Under the pieces are notes generated by a model that saw nothing but the letters and a program-made list of their open reading frames with translations, did not search any database and was not told the origin of the DNA. A stretch of 64,000 nt of DNA from Nocardioides luteus. Lineage in GTDB: Bacteria; Actinomycetota; Actinomycetes; Propionibacteriales; Nocardioidaceae. The position numbers and the translations under genes were made by a program. Shown here piece by piece: positions 18,667-26,690 of this stretch. Each line of letters starts with the position of its first letter. The first letter of the stretch is position 1. The stretch is taken from NCBI RefSeq assembly GCF_015752315.1, contig NZ_JADOVJ010000001.1, forward strand, positions 496,001-560,000, given 5' to 3'.

Positions 18667-19623
18667 GTGACTGTCGCCGCTGACCCCGGCGCCGACCCTG
18701 GCGTTGATCCGAAGTCGGAGCTGTCCGGCCGTGGCTCGGTGGGTGATGTCGTCTTCCGAGGCCTTGCCGTAACCGCCGCCTCCCTGATCCTGGTGGCGCT
18801 GGCAGCCGTCTTCATCTTCCTGGGCATCGAGGGCATCCCGGGCTTCAACGTGGACGAGCAGCACTACGCCGGCCAGGGCTCGTTCCTGGGCCTGGTGGTC
18901 CCGCTGCTCTTCGCCACCATGTACGCGGCTGTCCTGGCCCTGATCATCGCGGTGCCGTTCTCCGTGGCGATCGCCCTGTTCATCAGCCACTACGCGCCGC
19001 GCCGGATCGCTGTCCCCGTGGCGTACGTGATCGACCTGCTCGCCGCCGTCCCGTCGGTCGTCTTCGGCCTGTGGGGTGCGGTGGCGCTCGGCCCCTACCT
19101 GGTGCCGGCCCACGCCTGGCTCGCGAACAACCTTGCCTGGCTGCCGTTCTTCGACGGCCAGCCCTCCGGAAACGGTCGTACGCTGTTCACCGCCTCGATC
19201 GTGCTGGCCGTGATGATCCTGCCGATCATCACCTCGATCTGCCGCGAGGTCTTCGCGCAGACGCCGCGACTGCACGAGGAGGCGGCCCTGGCGCTCGGCG
19301 CCACCCGCTGGGAGATGGTCCGCTACGCGGTCTTCCCCTACGCCCGCTCCGGCATGGTCTCCGCCGTCATGCTCGGCCTCGGCCGGGCACTGGGCGAGAC
19401 CATGGCGATCGCGATGATCGCGTCGCCGAAGGTCGTCATCTCGCTGTTCATCGTCGGCACCCAGAACCCGCAGACCATCGCGGCGCACATCGCCCAGGGC
19501 TACAAGGAGAGCACGCCCGACCGGCTGTCGGTGCTGATCGCGACCGGCCTCGTGCTGTTCGCGTTCACCTTCCTGGTCAACGCCTTCGCCCGCTGGATCG
19601 TCGCCCGAGGGAGGGCCAAGTGA
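18667..19623 (+). CDS. pstC: phosphate ABC transporter permease PstC
   Basis: A 318-residue inner-membrane permease with about six helices (the first near 35-55). The ABC-permease EAA loop is visible (EEAALALGATRWEMVRYAVFPYA) and GRALGETMAI is typical of PstC. GTG start; its stop overlaps the GTG of pstA (GTGA), so translation is coupled. It pairs with PstA as the channel. Confidence 0.95.
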   Translation: MTVAADPGADPGVDPKSELSGRGSVGDVVFRGLAVTAASLILVALAAVFIFLGIEGIPGFNVDEQHYAGQGSFLGLVVPLLFATMYAAVLALIIAVPFSVAIALFISHYAPRRIAVPVAYVIDLLAAVPSVVFGLWGAVALGPYLVPAHAWLANNLAWLPFFDGQPSGNGRTLFTASIVLAVMILPIITSICREVFAQTPRLHEEAALALGATRWEMVRYAVFPYARSGMVSAVMLGLGRALGETMAIAMIASPKVVISLFIVGTQNPQTIAAHIAQGYKESTPDRLSVLIATGLVLFAFTFLVNAFARWIVARGRAK

Positions 19624-20675
19624 GCAACGTCGAGATCTCGAACGAAGAGACGAAGCTGTCCCACGCCACGCTCCCGCGCGGCGCCCAGTGGCTGGTCGGC
19701 ATCGCCGCGATCGCCCTCGGCGGCCTGGCCCTGGTGCTCGGCGTGAGCATCGTCGGTGCCGTGGTCATCGGCCTGCTCGGGTTCCTCATCGGCTACCCGC
19801 TCTGGGCGCTGCTGGTCGAGAACAAGCGCTCGGCGACCGACAAGCTCATCACCGGGCTGGTGTGGACCGCTTTCGGGGTCGCGGTCATCCCGCTGATCTG
19901 GCTGGTCTACATGGTCGTCGCCCGCGGCGCCGCCACCATCAACCCGGAGTTCCTCACCTACTCGATGCGCTCGGTCACCGGCGACGAGCAGGGCGGTCTC
20001 TACCACGCGCTGACGGGCACCCTGATCGTCACCGGCATCGCCGCGCTGATCTCGATCCCGATCGGCATCATGACCGCGATCTACCTGATCGAGTACGGCA
20101 AGGGCAACCGCCTCGCCAAGGCGATCACCTTCCTGGTCGACGTCATGACCGGCATCCCGTCGATCGTCGCGGGTCTGTTCGCGTTCGCGCTCTTCACCCT
20201 GATCGTCGGGCCGGGCACGCGCTTCGGCTTCGGCGGCGGTGTCGCGCTCTCGCTGCTGATGATCCCGACGGTCGTCCGTTCCACCGAGGAGATGCTCAAG
20301 CTGGTCCCCGACGACCTGCGGGAGGCTGCGTACGCGCTCGGGGTGCCGAAGTGGCGCACCATCACCCGGATGGTGCTCCCCACCGCCATCGGCGGCATCG
20401 TCACCGGTGTCGTGCTCGCGATCTCGCGCGTGATCGGCGAGACCGCTCCTCTGCTGGTCGCCTCGGGCTTCAACCCGAACATGAACACCAGCGCTTTCGA
20501 CGACAGCCCGATGATGACCGTGCCAGTCTTCATCTACACCCAGCTGTCCGAGGCCACGCACAAGGGCGTCGAGTACGCCTGGGGTGGAGCACTGGTGCTC
20601 TTCATCCTCGTCATGGTCCTCAACCTCATCGCCCGTATCGTCGGCACGATCTTCGCCCCCAAGACCGGGCGCTAG
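19620..20675 (+). CDS. pstA: phosphate ABC transporter permease PstA
   Basis: A 351-residue permease starting at the GTG that overlaps the pstC stop by 4 bp; the frame further upstream is a shadow inside pstC. The first 85 residues add two membrane segments before the conserved core. The core has AIYLIEYGKGNRLAKAI, DVMTGIPSIVAGLFAF, the EAA loop REAAYALGVPKWRTI and SRVIGETAPLL, which identify PstA. Followed after 9 bp by pstB. Confidence 0.95.
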   Translation: MSNVEISNEETKLSHATLPRGAQWLVGIAAIALGGLALVLGVSIVGAVVIGLLGFLIGYPLWALLVENKRSATDKLITGLVWTAFGVAVIPLIWLVYMVVARGAATINPEFLTYSMRSVTGDEQGGLYHALTGTLIVTGIAALISIPIGIMTAIYLIEYGKGNRLAKAITFLVDVMTGIPSIVAGLFAFALFTLIVGPGTRFGFGGGVALSLLMIPTVVRSTEEMLKLVPDDLREAAYALGVPKWRTITRMVLPTAIGGIVTGVVLAISRVIGETAPLLVASGFNPNMNTSAFDDSPMMTVPVFIYTQLSEATHKGVEYAWGGALVLFILVMVLNLIARIVGTIFAPKTGR

Positions 20676-20684
20676 GAGAAACAC

Positions 20685-21458
20685 ATGTCCATTCAAGTCA
20701 AGGACGCCAGCATCTTCTACGGCGACTTCAAGGCCGTCGAGGACGTCTCCATGTCCATCAAGCCGAAGTCGGTGACGGCCTTCATCGGGCCGTCCGGCTG
20801 CGGCAAGTCGACCTTCCTGCGCACCCTCAACCGGATGCACGAGGTCATCCCCGGTGCGTACGTCGAGGGCAAGATCCAGATCGCCGGCCAGGACATCTAC
20901 GGTCCGAACGTCGACCCGGTGGCGGTTCGTCGCAAGGTCGGCATGGTCTTCCAGCGGCCGAACCCGTTCCCGACGATGTCGATCTACGACAACGTGCTCG
21001 CCGGCAACAAGCTGAACTCCAAGCGGATCAAGAAGGCCGAGGCCGACTCGATCGTGGAGAAGGCGCTGCGCGGCGCCAACCTGTGGAACGAGGTCAAGGA
21101 TCGTCTCGGTAAGCCCGGCATGGGCCTCTCCGGTGGTCAGCAGCAGCGGCTCTGCATCGCCCGCGCGATCGCGGTCCAGCCCGAGGTGCTGCTCATGGAC
21201 GAGCCGTGCTCGGCCCTCGACCCGATCTCGACCGCGGCGATCGAGGACCTCATCCACGAGCTGAAGTCCGACTACACGATCGTGATCGTCACCCACAACA
21301 TGCAGCAGGCCGCCCGTGTCTCCGACGACACCGGCTTCTTCAACCTGAAGGCCGCCGGCCAGCCGGGTCACCTGGTGGAGTTCAACCCCACCAAGCAGAT
21401 GTTCACCAACCCGGACAACCCGGACACCGAGGCGTACATCTCGGGTCGGTTCGGCTGA
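20685..21458 (+). CDS. pstB: phosphate ABC transporter ATP-binding protein PstB
   Basis: A 257-residue ABC ATPase: Walker [10 protein letters not shown] at 35-43, signature [14 protein letters not shown], Walker [13 protein letters not shown], and a switch His in [13 protein letters not shown], all characteristic of PstB. AGGAGA lies just before the ATG. Last gene of the operon; the usual phoU is not next to it. Downstream lies a palindromic repeat element before the convergent pit gene. Confidence 0.97.
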   Translation: MSIQVKDASIFYGDFKAVEDVSMSIKPKSVTAFIGPSGCGKSTFLRTLNRMHEVIPGAYVEGKIQIAGQDIYGPNVDPVAVRRKVGMVFQRPNPFPTMSIYDNVLAGNKLNSKRIKKAEADSIVEKALRGANLWNEVKDRLGKPGMGLSGGQQQRLCIARAIAVQPEVLLMDEPCSALDPISTAAIEDLIHELKSDYTIVIVTHNMQQAARVSDDTGFFNLKAAGQPGHLVEFNPTKQMFTNPDNPDTEAYISGRFG

Positions 21459-21479
21459 TCTGGGGCTGAGCACAGAACT

Positions 21480-21583
21480 GCCGAGTCGGCGCATCCGACC
21501 CCTCTCGCTCGCTTCGCTTCGCGAGGCACGGGGTCAGATGCGCCGACTCGGCGTGATTTTGGGTCGGATGCGCCGACTCGGCG
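21480..21583. repeat. dispersed palindromic repeat, locus 1 (three units)
   Basis: One forward unit (21480-21501) faces two reverse units (21530-21553 and 21561-21583) across a spacer that contains CTCGCTTCGCTTCGCGAG. The core GCCGAGTCGGC is self-complementary except for its centre. It lies between the convergent pstB and pit genes and may also end transcription. Confidence 0.85.
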
Positions 21584-21592
21584 CGTTGTCGT

Positions 21593-22594
21593 CTACGGCA
21601 GCTGGAAGACGAAGTGGCAGATCAGGTAGGTCAGCGCCGCGACACCGCCGGCGGCCGGGAAGGTGAAGATCCAGGCAGCGACGATGGACTTCGCGATACC
21701 CCAGCGGACCGCGGAGAACCGCTTGGTCGCGCCGACACCCATGATCGCCGAGGTGATCGTGTGGGTGGTCGAGATCGGGGCCTCCCAGACGTACGCCGTC
21801 GTGTAGAGCACCGAGGCGGCGACCGACTCGGCGGCGAAGCCGCGGGAGGGGTCGAGGTGGATGATGCGACGGCCGAGGGTGCGCATGATGCGCCAGCCGC
21901 CGGACATGGTGCCGAGCGAGATGGCGGTGGCGGCCGCGGCGATCACCCAGAACGGGAGGTCGTCGCCCTCGGAGAGGAAGCCGCCGGTGACCAGGGCGAG
22001 GAAGATGACGCCCATCGTCTTCTGGGCGTCCTGGAGACCGTGACCGAGCGCCATCGCGGCGGCCGAGATGGTCTGGGCGATCCGGAAGCCCTTCTGCGCC
22101 TTGTGCTGGTTGGCACGGCGGAAGATCCACATGATCGCGAGCATCACGCCGAAGCCGAGGCCGAAGGCGACGAACGGCGAGACGAACATCGGGATGACGA
22201 CCTTCTCCAGGACCGTCCACCAGTTGACGAACGCGCCGGCGGCGATCGCCGAGCCGGCCAGACCGCCGATGAGCGCGTGCGACGAGGACGAGGGCAGCCC
22301 GAAGTACCAGGTGATCATGTTCCAGGCGATGGCGCCGAGCAGGCCGGCCATCACGACTGTCAGACCATGGGCACCCGATGGTGGCGTGATGGTGTCGGAG
22401 ACGGTGTGGGCGACCTTCTGGCCCAGGAAGGCGCCGACGAAGTTCATCACCGCCGCGAGCAGGAGGGCGATGCGCGGTGTGAGCGCTCGCGTGGACACGG
22501 AGGTCGCGATGGCGTTGGCGGCGTCGTGGAAGCCGTTGGTGTAGTCGAAGACCAGGGCGACGACGACCACCGCGATGACAATGGCGAGTTCCAT
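21593..22594 (-). CDS. pit: low-affinity inorganic phosphate transporter, PiT family
   Basis: A 333-residue multi-pass membrane protein. It starts with a hydrophobic helix and the PiT signature DYTNGFHDAANAIATSV (about 17-33); a second signature-like copy is GHGLQDAQKTMGVIFLAL. It carries metal-phosphate into the cell with protons. The upstream DUF47 gene ends 10 bp before it, so the two form an operon, the usual arrangement in bacteria. It converges on pstB, giving both phosphate uptake systems side by side. Confidence 0.95.
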   Translation of the reverse strand: MELAIVIAVVVVALVFDYTNGFHDAANAIATSVSTRALTPRIALLLAAVMNFVGAFLGQKVAHTVSDTITPPSGAHGLTVVMAGLLGAIAWNMITWYFGLPSSSSHALIGGLAGSAIAAGAFVNWWTVLEKVVIPMFVSPFVAFGLGFGVMLAIMWIFRRANQHKAQKGFRIAQTISAAAMALGHGLQDAQKTMGVIFLALVTGGFLSEGDDLPFWVIAAAATAISLGTMSGGWRIMRTLGRRIIHLDPSRGFAAESVAASVLYTTAYVWEAPISTTHTITSAIMGVGATKRFSAVRWGIAKSIVAAWIFTFPAAGGVAALTYLICHFVFQLP

Positions 22595-22604
22595 CTGAGC
22601 AGGC

Positions 22605-23222
22605 TCAGGATTCCTTGACGGCGATCTGCTCGACGGTGTTCGCGACCTTCTCGAAACCGTCGATCGCGTCCTCGAGGGACTCCACGATGTCCTTCAGCTT
22701 GAGGACCTCGAGTGCCTCGTACTCACCGGAGAAGAGCTTGGCGAGGATGCGGCGGTGGTTCTTGTCGCCCTGGTTCTCGAGACGGTTGATCTCGATCCAG
22801 TACTCCGAGAGCTCCTTCATGGAGCGGAGGTTGGGCATCGCCGACGCGGTCAGCTCCGCGCAGCGCTGGAGCACGGTCACCTGGTCGGAGAGCTCCGGGG
22901 GCAGGATGTTGACGCCGTAGACGAAGATCTGGTCGACGACCTCGTCCATCGAGTCCATCACGTCGTCGAGACCGGAGCCGAGGGCGTAGATGTCCTCGCG
23001 GTCGAACGGCGTGACGAAGGTGGAGTTGACCTTCTTGATCAGCTCGTGGGTGGTCTCGTCGGCGGCATGCTCCGCGTCGCGCATGCGACGCGCGACGTCC
23101 TCACGGTCGGCATTGTCGCTGAGCATCTCGGCGAGCAGCGAGACGCCGCCGACGAGGTGGTTGGCGGACTCGGTGAACAGGTCGTAGAACGACGTGTCGA
23201 CCGGGCGGATTCGGAAACGCAC
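22605..23222 (-). CDS. DUF47 (PhoU-related) protein partner of Pit
   Basis: A 205-residue all-helical protein of the DUF47/YkaA family, related to PhoU. Acidic metal-binding patches are seen in DREDVARRMRDAEHAADETTHEL and DREDIYALGSGLDDVMDSMDEVVDQI. Such proteins sit next to pit and probably tune its activity. GTG start at 23222 with AGGAG 7 nt upstream. It may stand in for the phoU gene missing from the pst operon here; that is inference. Confidence 0.88.
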   Translation of the reverse strand: MRFRIRPVDTSFYDLFTESANHLVGGVSLLAEMLSDNADREDVARRMRDAEHAADETTHELIKKVNSTFVTPFDREDIYALGSGLDDVMDSMDEVVDQIFVYGVNILPPELSDQVTVLQRCAELTASAMPNLRSMKELSEYWIEINRLENQGDKNHRRILAKLFSGEYEALEVLKLKDIVESLEDAIDGFEKVANTVEQIAVKES

Positions 23223-23304
23223 GGGGGGCTCCTGGCTGGATGAGGCAGACCTGCGGGCTCATGTTAGGCGAGTCCGCTTGACACGACGAAAGCCAGGGGC
23301 GTGT

Positions 23305-25500
23305 TCAGCCCGCCGAGGCGCGCCTGCGCTGCCGCTGGCGTGCGATCAACATCGCCTGGAGATGGTCGGGAGCGTGGTTGCGGGTCCACGTTCCGTCCGA
23401 GCCGAGGATCCAGGCGTCGGTCGACGGTTCGAATGCCAGGTCGAACAGTGCGCCTACCTCCGCCACGAGCTCCGGGGTGGGGAGACGTACGAGGGCCTCG
23501 ACCCGGCGGTCGAGGTTGCGGTGCATCATGTCGGCCGAGCCGATCCAGGCGCTCGGGCCGTCCCCGTCGTCGGCGGAGCCGTTCTCGAACCAGAAGATCC
23601 GGGAGTGCTCCAGGAACCTGCCCAGGATCGAGCGCACCTCGATGGTCTCGCTGAGCCCCTCCACGCCCGGGCGCAGCGCGCAGATGCCGCGCACCAGCAG
23701 CTGGACGGGCACGCCTGCCTGGGAGGCCAGGTAGAGCGCGTCGATGACGGCCTCGTCCACGACGGAGTTGGCCTTGAGGCGGATCCGTGCCGGCCGCCCC
23801 GCCAGATGGTGGGCGATCTCGGCGTGGATCTGCTCGATCAGGCCGCTGCGTACGTTTCCGGGCGCGACGAGAAGCTGCTCGTACGTCGCCTCCCGGCTCC
23901 AACCGGAGAGGTTGTTGAACAGGTGGGCGACGTCCTCGCCGATGTTCTCGTCGGTGGTGATCAGGCCCATGTCCTCGTAGAGCCGGGAGGTCTTGGGGTT
24001 GTAGTTGCCGGTGCCGATGTGGGTGTAGCGGCGGATGGTGCCGTCGGGCTCCTCGCGCACCACCATCGCCAGCTTGCAGTGGGTCTTCAGGCCGACCAGG
24101 CCGTAGACCACGTGGCAGCCGGCCTGCTCGAGCTTGCGCGCCCAGCGGATGTTGGCCACCTCGTCGAAGCGCGCCTTGATCTCGACGAGCACCAGGACCT
24201 GCTTGCCGGCCTCGGCGGCATCGATCAGGGCGTCGATGATGGGGGAGTCGCCGGAGGTGCGGTAGAGGGTCTGCTTGATCGCGAGCACCCGCGGGTCGGC
24301 CGCCGCCTGCTCGATGAAGCGCTGCACGCTGGTCGCGAACGAGTCGTAGGGGTGCTGGAGGAGGATGTCGCCGCGGCGGGCCGCCTTGAAGACGTCGACC
24401 GGCGCGGCGCTCTCGACCGGGGCCAGAGCCGGGTGGGTCGTCGGCACGAAGGCCGGATACTTCAGCTGCTCACGGTCGATGTCGGCGATGCCGTGCAGCC
24501 CGCGCAGGTCGAGCGGACCGGGCAGCCGGAAGACCTCCTTGTCGGAGATGCCGAGCTCGGAGACCAGCAGGTCGAGGGTCGAGTCGGTCATCGACTCCTG
24601 CACCTCGAGGCGTACGGGAGGGCCGAAGCGCCGCCTGAGCAGCTCCTTCTCCAGCGCGGTGAGGAGGTTCTCGGCGTCGTCCTCCTCGACCTCGAGGTCC
24701 TCGTTGCGGGTCACCCGGAAGGTGTGCACCTCGAGGATCTCCATGCCCGGGAAGAGCTTGTGGAGCCGCTCCCGCATGATCTCCTCGAGCGGCACGAACC
24801 GGTCGTCGCCCAGCGGCACGAAGCGGGTGAAGATCGGCGGCACCTTCACGCGGGCGAAGTGCTTCTTCTTCGTCTTCGGGTCTCGCAGCCGGACCGCGAG
24901 GTTGAGCGAGAGGCCGGAGATGTAGGGGAACGGGTGGGCCGGGTCGACCGCCAGCGGCGTCAGCACCGGGTAGACCCGCTCCTTGAACAGCTTCTTGCAG
25001 GCCTTGACCTCCTCGGGGGTGAGGTCCTCCCAGTGCAGCAGCTGGATGCCCTCCCCGAGCAGCGCCGGCTTCACCTTGTCGCGGAACACCTCGGCATGCC
25101 GCTCGGAGAGCTCCCGGGTCTTCCTCCAGATCAGCTCGAGGACCTCGCGCGGCATCAGCCCCGAGGCTGCCCGCACCGCCACCCCTGCCGCGATCCGCCG
25201 CTTCAGCCCGGCGACGCGGACCATGAAGAACTCGTCGAGGTTGGAGGTGAAGATCGCCAGGAAACGTACGCGCTCCAGCAGCGGCAGCGTGTCGTCCTCC
25301 GCCAGCTCCAGCACCCGCTCGTTGAACCGCAGCCAGGACAGCTCGCGGTCGAGGAACCGGTCCTCGTACTTCTCGACCTCGGCCAGCGCCTCATGGTCGG
25401 GGATGTATTCGGGCTCGACGTCGAACGGCTGGTCGGGAACCGCGGTCAGACTCACGGTGTCCTCGGCCGAGCGGGTGGGGGCCTGCGGGTCGAGACTCAT
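23305..25500 (-). CDS. ppk: polyphosphate kinase 1
   Basis: A 731-residue enzyme that polymerises the terminal phosphate of ATP into polyphosphate. The N-domain motif [17 protein letters not shown], the core [19 protein letters not shown], and the catalytic region [22 protein letters not shown] with the phosphorylated His494 are all present, as is [16 protein letters not shown]. Full length. It stores phosphate imported by Pst and Pit. The gap to the DUF47 gene is 82 bp. Confidence 0.96.
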   Translation of the reverse strand: MSLDPQAPTRSAEDTVSLTAVPDQPFDVEPEYIPDHEALAEVEKYEDRFLDRELSWLRFNERVLELAEDDTLPLLERVRFLAIFTSNLDEFFMVRVAGLKRRIAAGVAVRAASGLMPREVLELIWRKTRELSERHAEVFRDKVKPALLGEGIQLLHWEDLTPEEVKACKKLFKERVYPVLTPLAVDPAHPFPYISGLSLNLAVRLRDPKTKKKHFARVKVPPIFTRFVPLGDDRFVPLEEIMRERLHKLFPGMEILEVHTFRVTRNEDLEVEEDDAENLLTALEKELLRRRFGPPVRLEVQESMTDSTLDLLVSELGISDKEVFRLPGPLDLRGLHGIADIDREQLKYPAFVPTTHPALAPVESAAPVDVFKAARRGDILLQHPYDSFATSVQRFIEQAAADPRVLAIKQTLYRTSGDSPIIDALIDAAEAGKQVLVLVEIKARFDEVANIRWARKLEQAGCHVVYGLVGLKTHCKLAMVVREEPDGTIRRYTHIGTGNYNPKTSRLYEDMGLITTDENIGEDVAHLFNNLSGWSREATYEQLLVAPGNVRSGLIEQIHAEIAHHLAGRPARIRLKANSVVDEAVIDALYLASQAGVPVQLLVRGICALRPGVEGLSETIEVRSILGRFLEHSRIFWFENGSADDGDGPSAWIGSADMMHRNLDRRVEALVRLPTPELVAEVGALFDLAFEPSTDAWILGSDGTWTRNHAPDHLQAMLIARQRQRRRASAG

Positions 25501-25605
25501 GGGGTCAGTCTTTCATCCGAGGGTGGGTTTGAGACCGGCGATTCCACCGTACGTGCAGACGATCGTCTGGTGAACTACCTGCTACACGATGTCCCTGGTA
25601 ACCGG

Positions 25606-25617
25606 TAGTTTGGGCTC
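25606..25617 (+). promoter_or_regulatory. leaderless promoter -10 of the lipase gene
   Basis: TAGTTT is followed by 6 nt and the ATG at 25618; no ribosome binding site. Confidence 0.5.
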
Positions 25618-26676
25618 ATGTCGATTCTTGAGCGTGCGTCGTCCGTGATCGATCCGCTGGTGGCGCCTGTGGTGACCCCGATCAAGGGGCTCGCATTCGC
25701 GGCGGCGCTGAACCTGCCGGCCGCGGTGCAGCGGCGAATTGCGGGCAAGCCGGTGACGTACGACGGGCAGACGCTCGCCGTGGACACGCAGATCATGCTC
25801 GCGCTGATGAAGGTGTCGGGCGAGCCGGACCCGTCGACGCTGCCGATCCCTAAGGGGCGGGTGGCTCTGCTGCGACAGTCGCAGCTCGGTGGTGGTCGCC
25901 AGGAGATCGGGTCGGTGCGCGAGCTGTGGGTCGCAGGCCTGAAGGCGCGGCTCTACGTCCCCGAGGGTGTCTCGGGCAACGCTCCGCTGCTGGTCTTCCT
26001 GCACGGCGGCGGCTTCATCTTCGGCGACCTCGACAGCCACGACGCTCCCTGCCGGCTGCTGGCCAGCGAGTCGGGGGTCAAGATCCTCTCGGTCGACTAC
26101 CGGCTGGCGCCGGAGTCGCCGTTCCCGGCGGCGTACGACGACTCGGTCGCGGCGTTCCGCTGGGCCGTCGAGCACGCGGCCGAGCTCGGCGCGGACCCGG
26201 CCCGGATCGGGGTGGGCGGCGACTCCGCCGGCGGCAACCTGGCGGCAGGCGTCGCGCTCGCGGTCGGCGAGGCGTGCGCGTTCCAGTTGCTCATCTACCC
26301 GGTGACGCAGTCGGAGGCAGCCACCCGCAGCCGCGAGGATCTCCGCGAGGGCTTCTACCTGACCGCCGACTTCATCGCGGCCGCCACCGACAACTACCTG
26401 CCCCAGGGCATCGACCGCCGCGACCCGCGCCATGCTCCGCTGCACGCCGAGATCCCGACGAGCGGGGTCGCCCCGGCCTACGTCGCGACAGCGGGTTTCG
26501 ACCCGCTGCGCGACGAGGGCGAGGCGTACGCCGTCAAGCTCGAGGAGGCCGGGGTCAAGGTCGCGCACAAGCGCTTCGCCGACCAGATCCACGGGTTCCT
26601 GAACGTGGTCGGCGCCGGACGTACCTCACGCGCTGCTGTGCTCGAGATCGCTCGGGTTCTGAAGGACAACTTGTAA
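25618..26676 (+). CDS. alpha/beta hydrolase, hormone-sensitive lipase family
   Basis: A 352-residue esterase. The oxyanion-hole motif HGGG lies at 129-132 and the nucleophile elbow GDSAGG has Ser203; Asp and His of the triad are likely in GFDPLRDEG and DQIHGFLN. This places it in the HSL (family IV) group that hydrolyses short to medium acyl esters. There is an N-terminal extension of about 90 residues but no signal peptide. It stands alone and converges on the coiled-coil gene. Confidence 0.9.
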   Translation: MSILERASSVIDPLVAPVVTPIKGLAFAAALNLPAAVQRRIAGKPVTYDGQTLAVDTQIMLALMKVSGEPDPSTLPIPKGRVALLRQSQLGGGRQEIGSVRELWVAGLKARLYVPEGVSGNAPLLVFLHGGGFIFGDLDSHDAPCRLLASESGVKILSVDYRLAPESPFPAAYDDSVAAFRWAVEHAAELGADPARIGVGGDSAGGNLAAGVALAVGEACAFQLLIYPVTQSEAATRSREDLREGFYLTADFIAAATDNYLPQGIDRRDPRHAPLHAEIPTSGVAPAYVATAGFDPLRDEGEAYAVKLEEAGVKVAHKRFADQIHGFLNVVGAGRTSRAAVLEIARVLKDNL

Positions 26677-26690
26677 CGAACTGACGGCGC

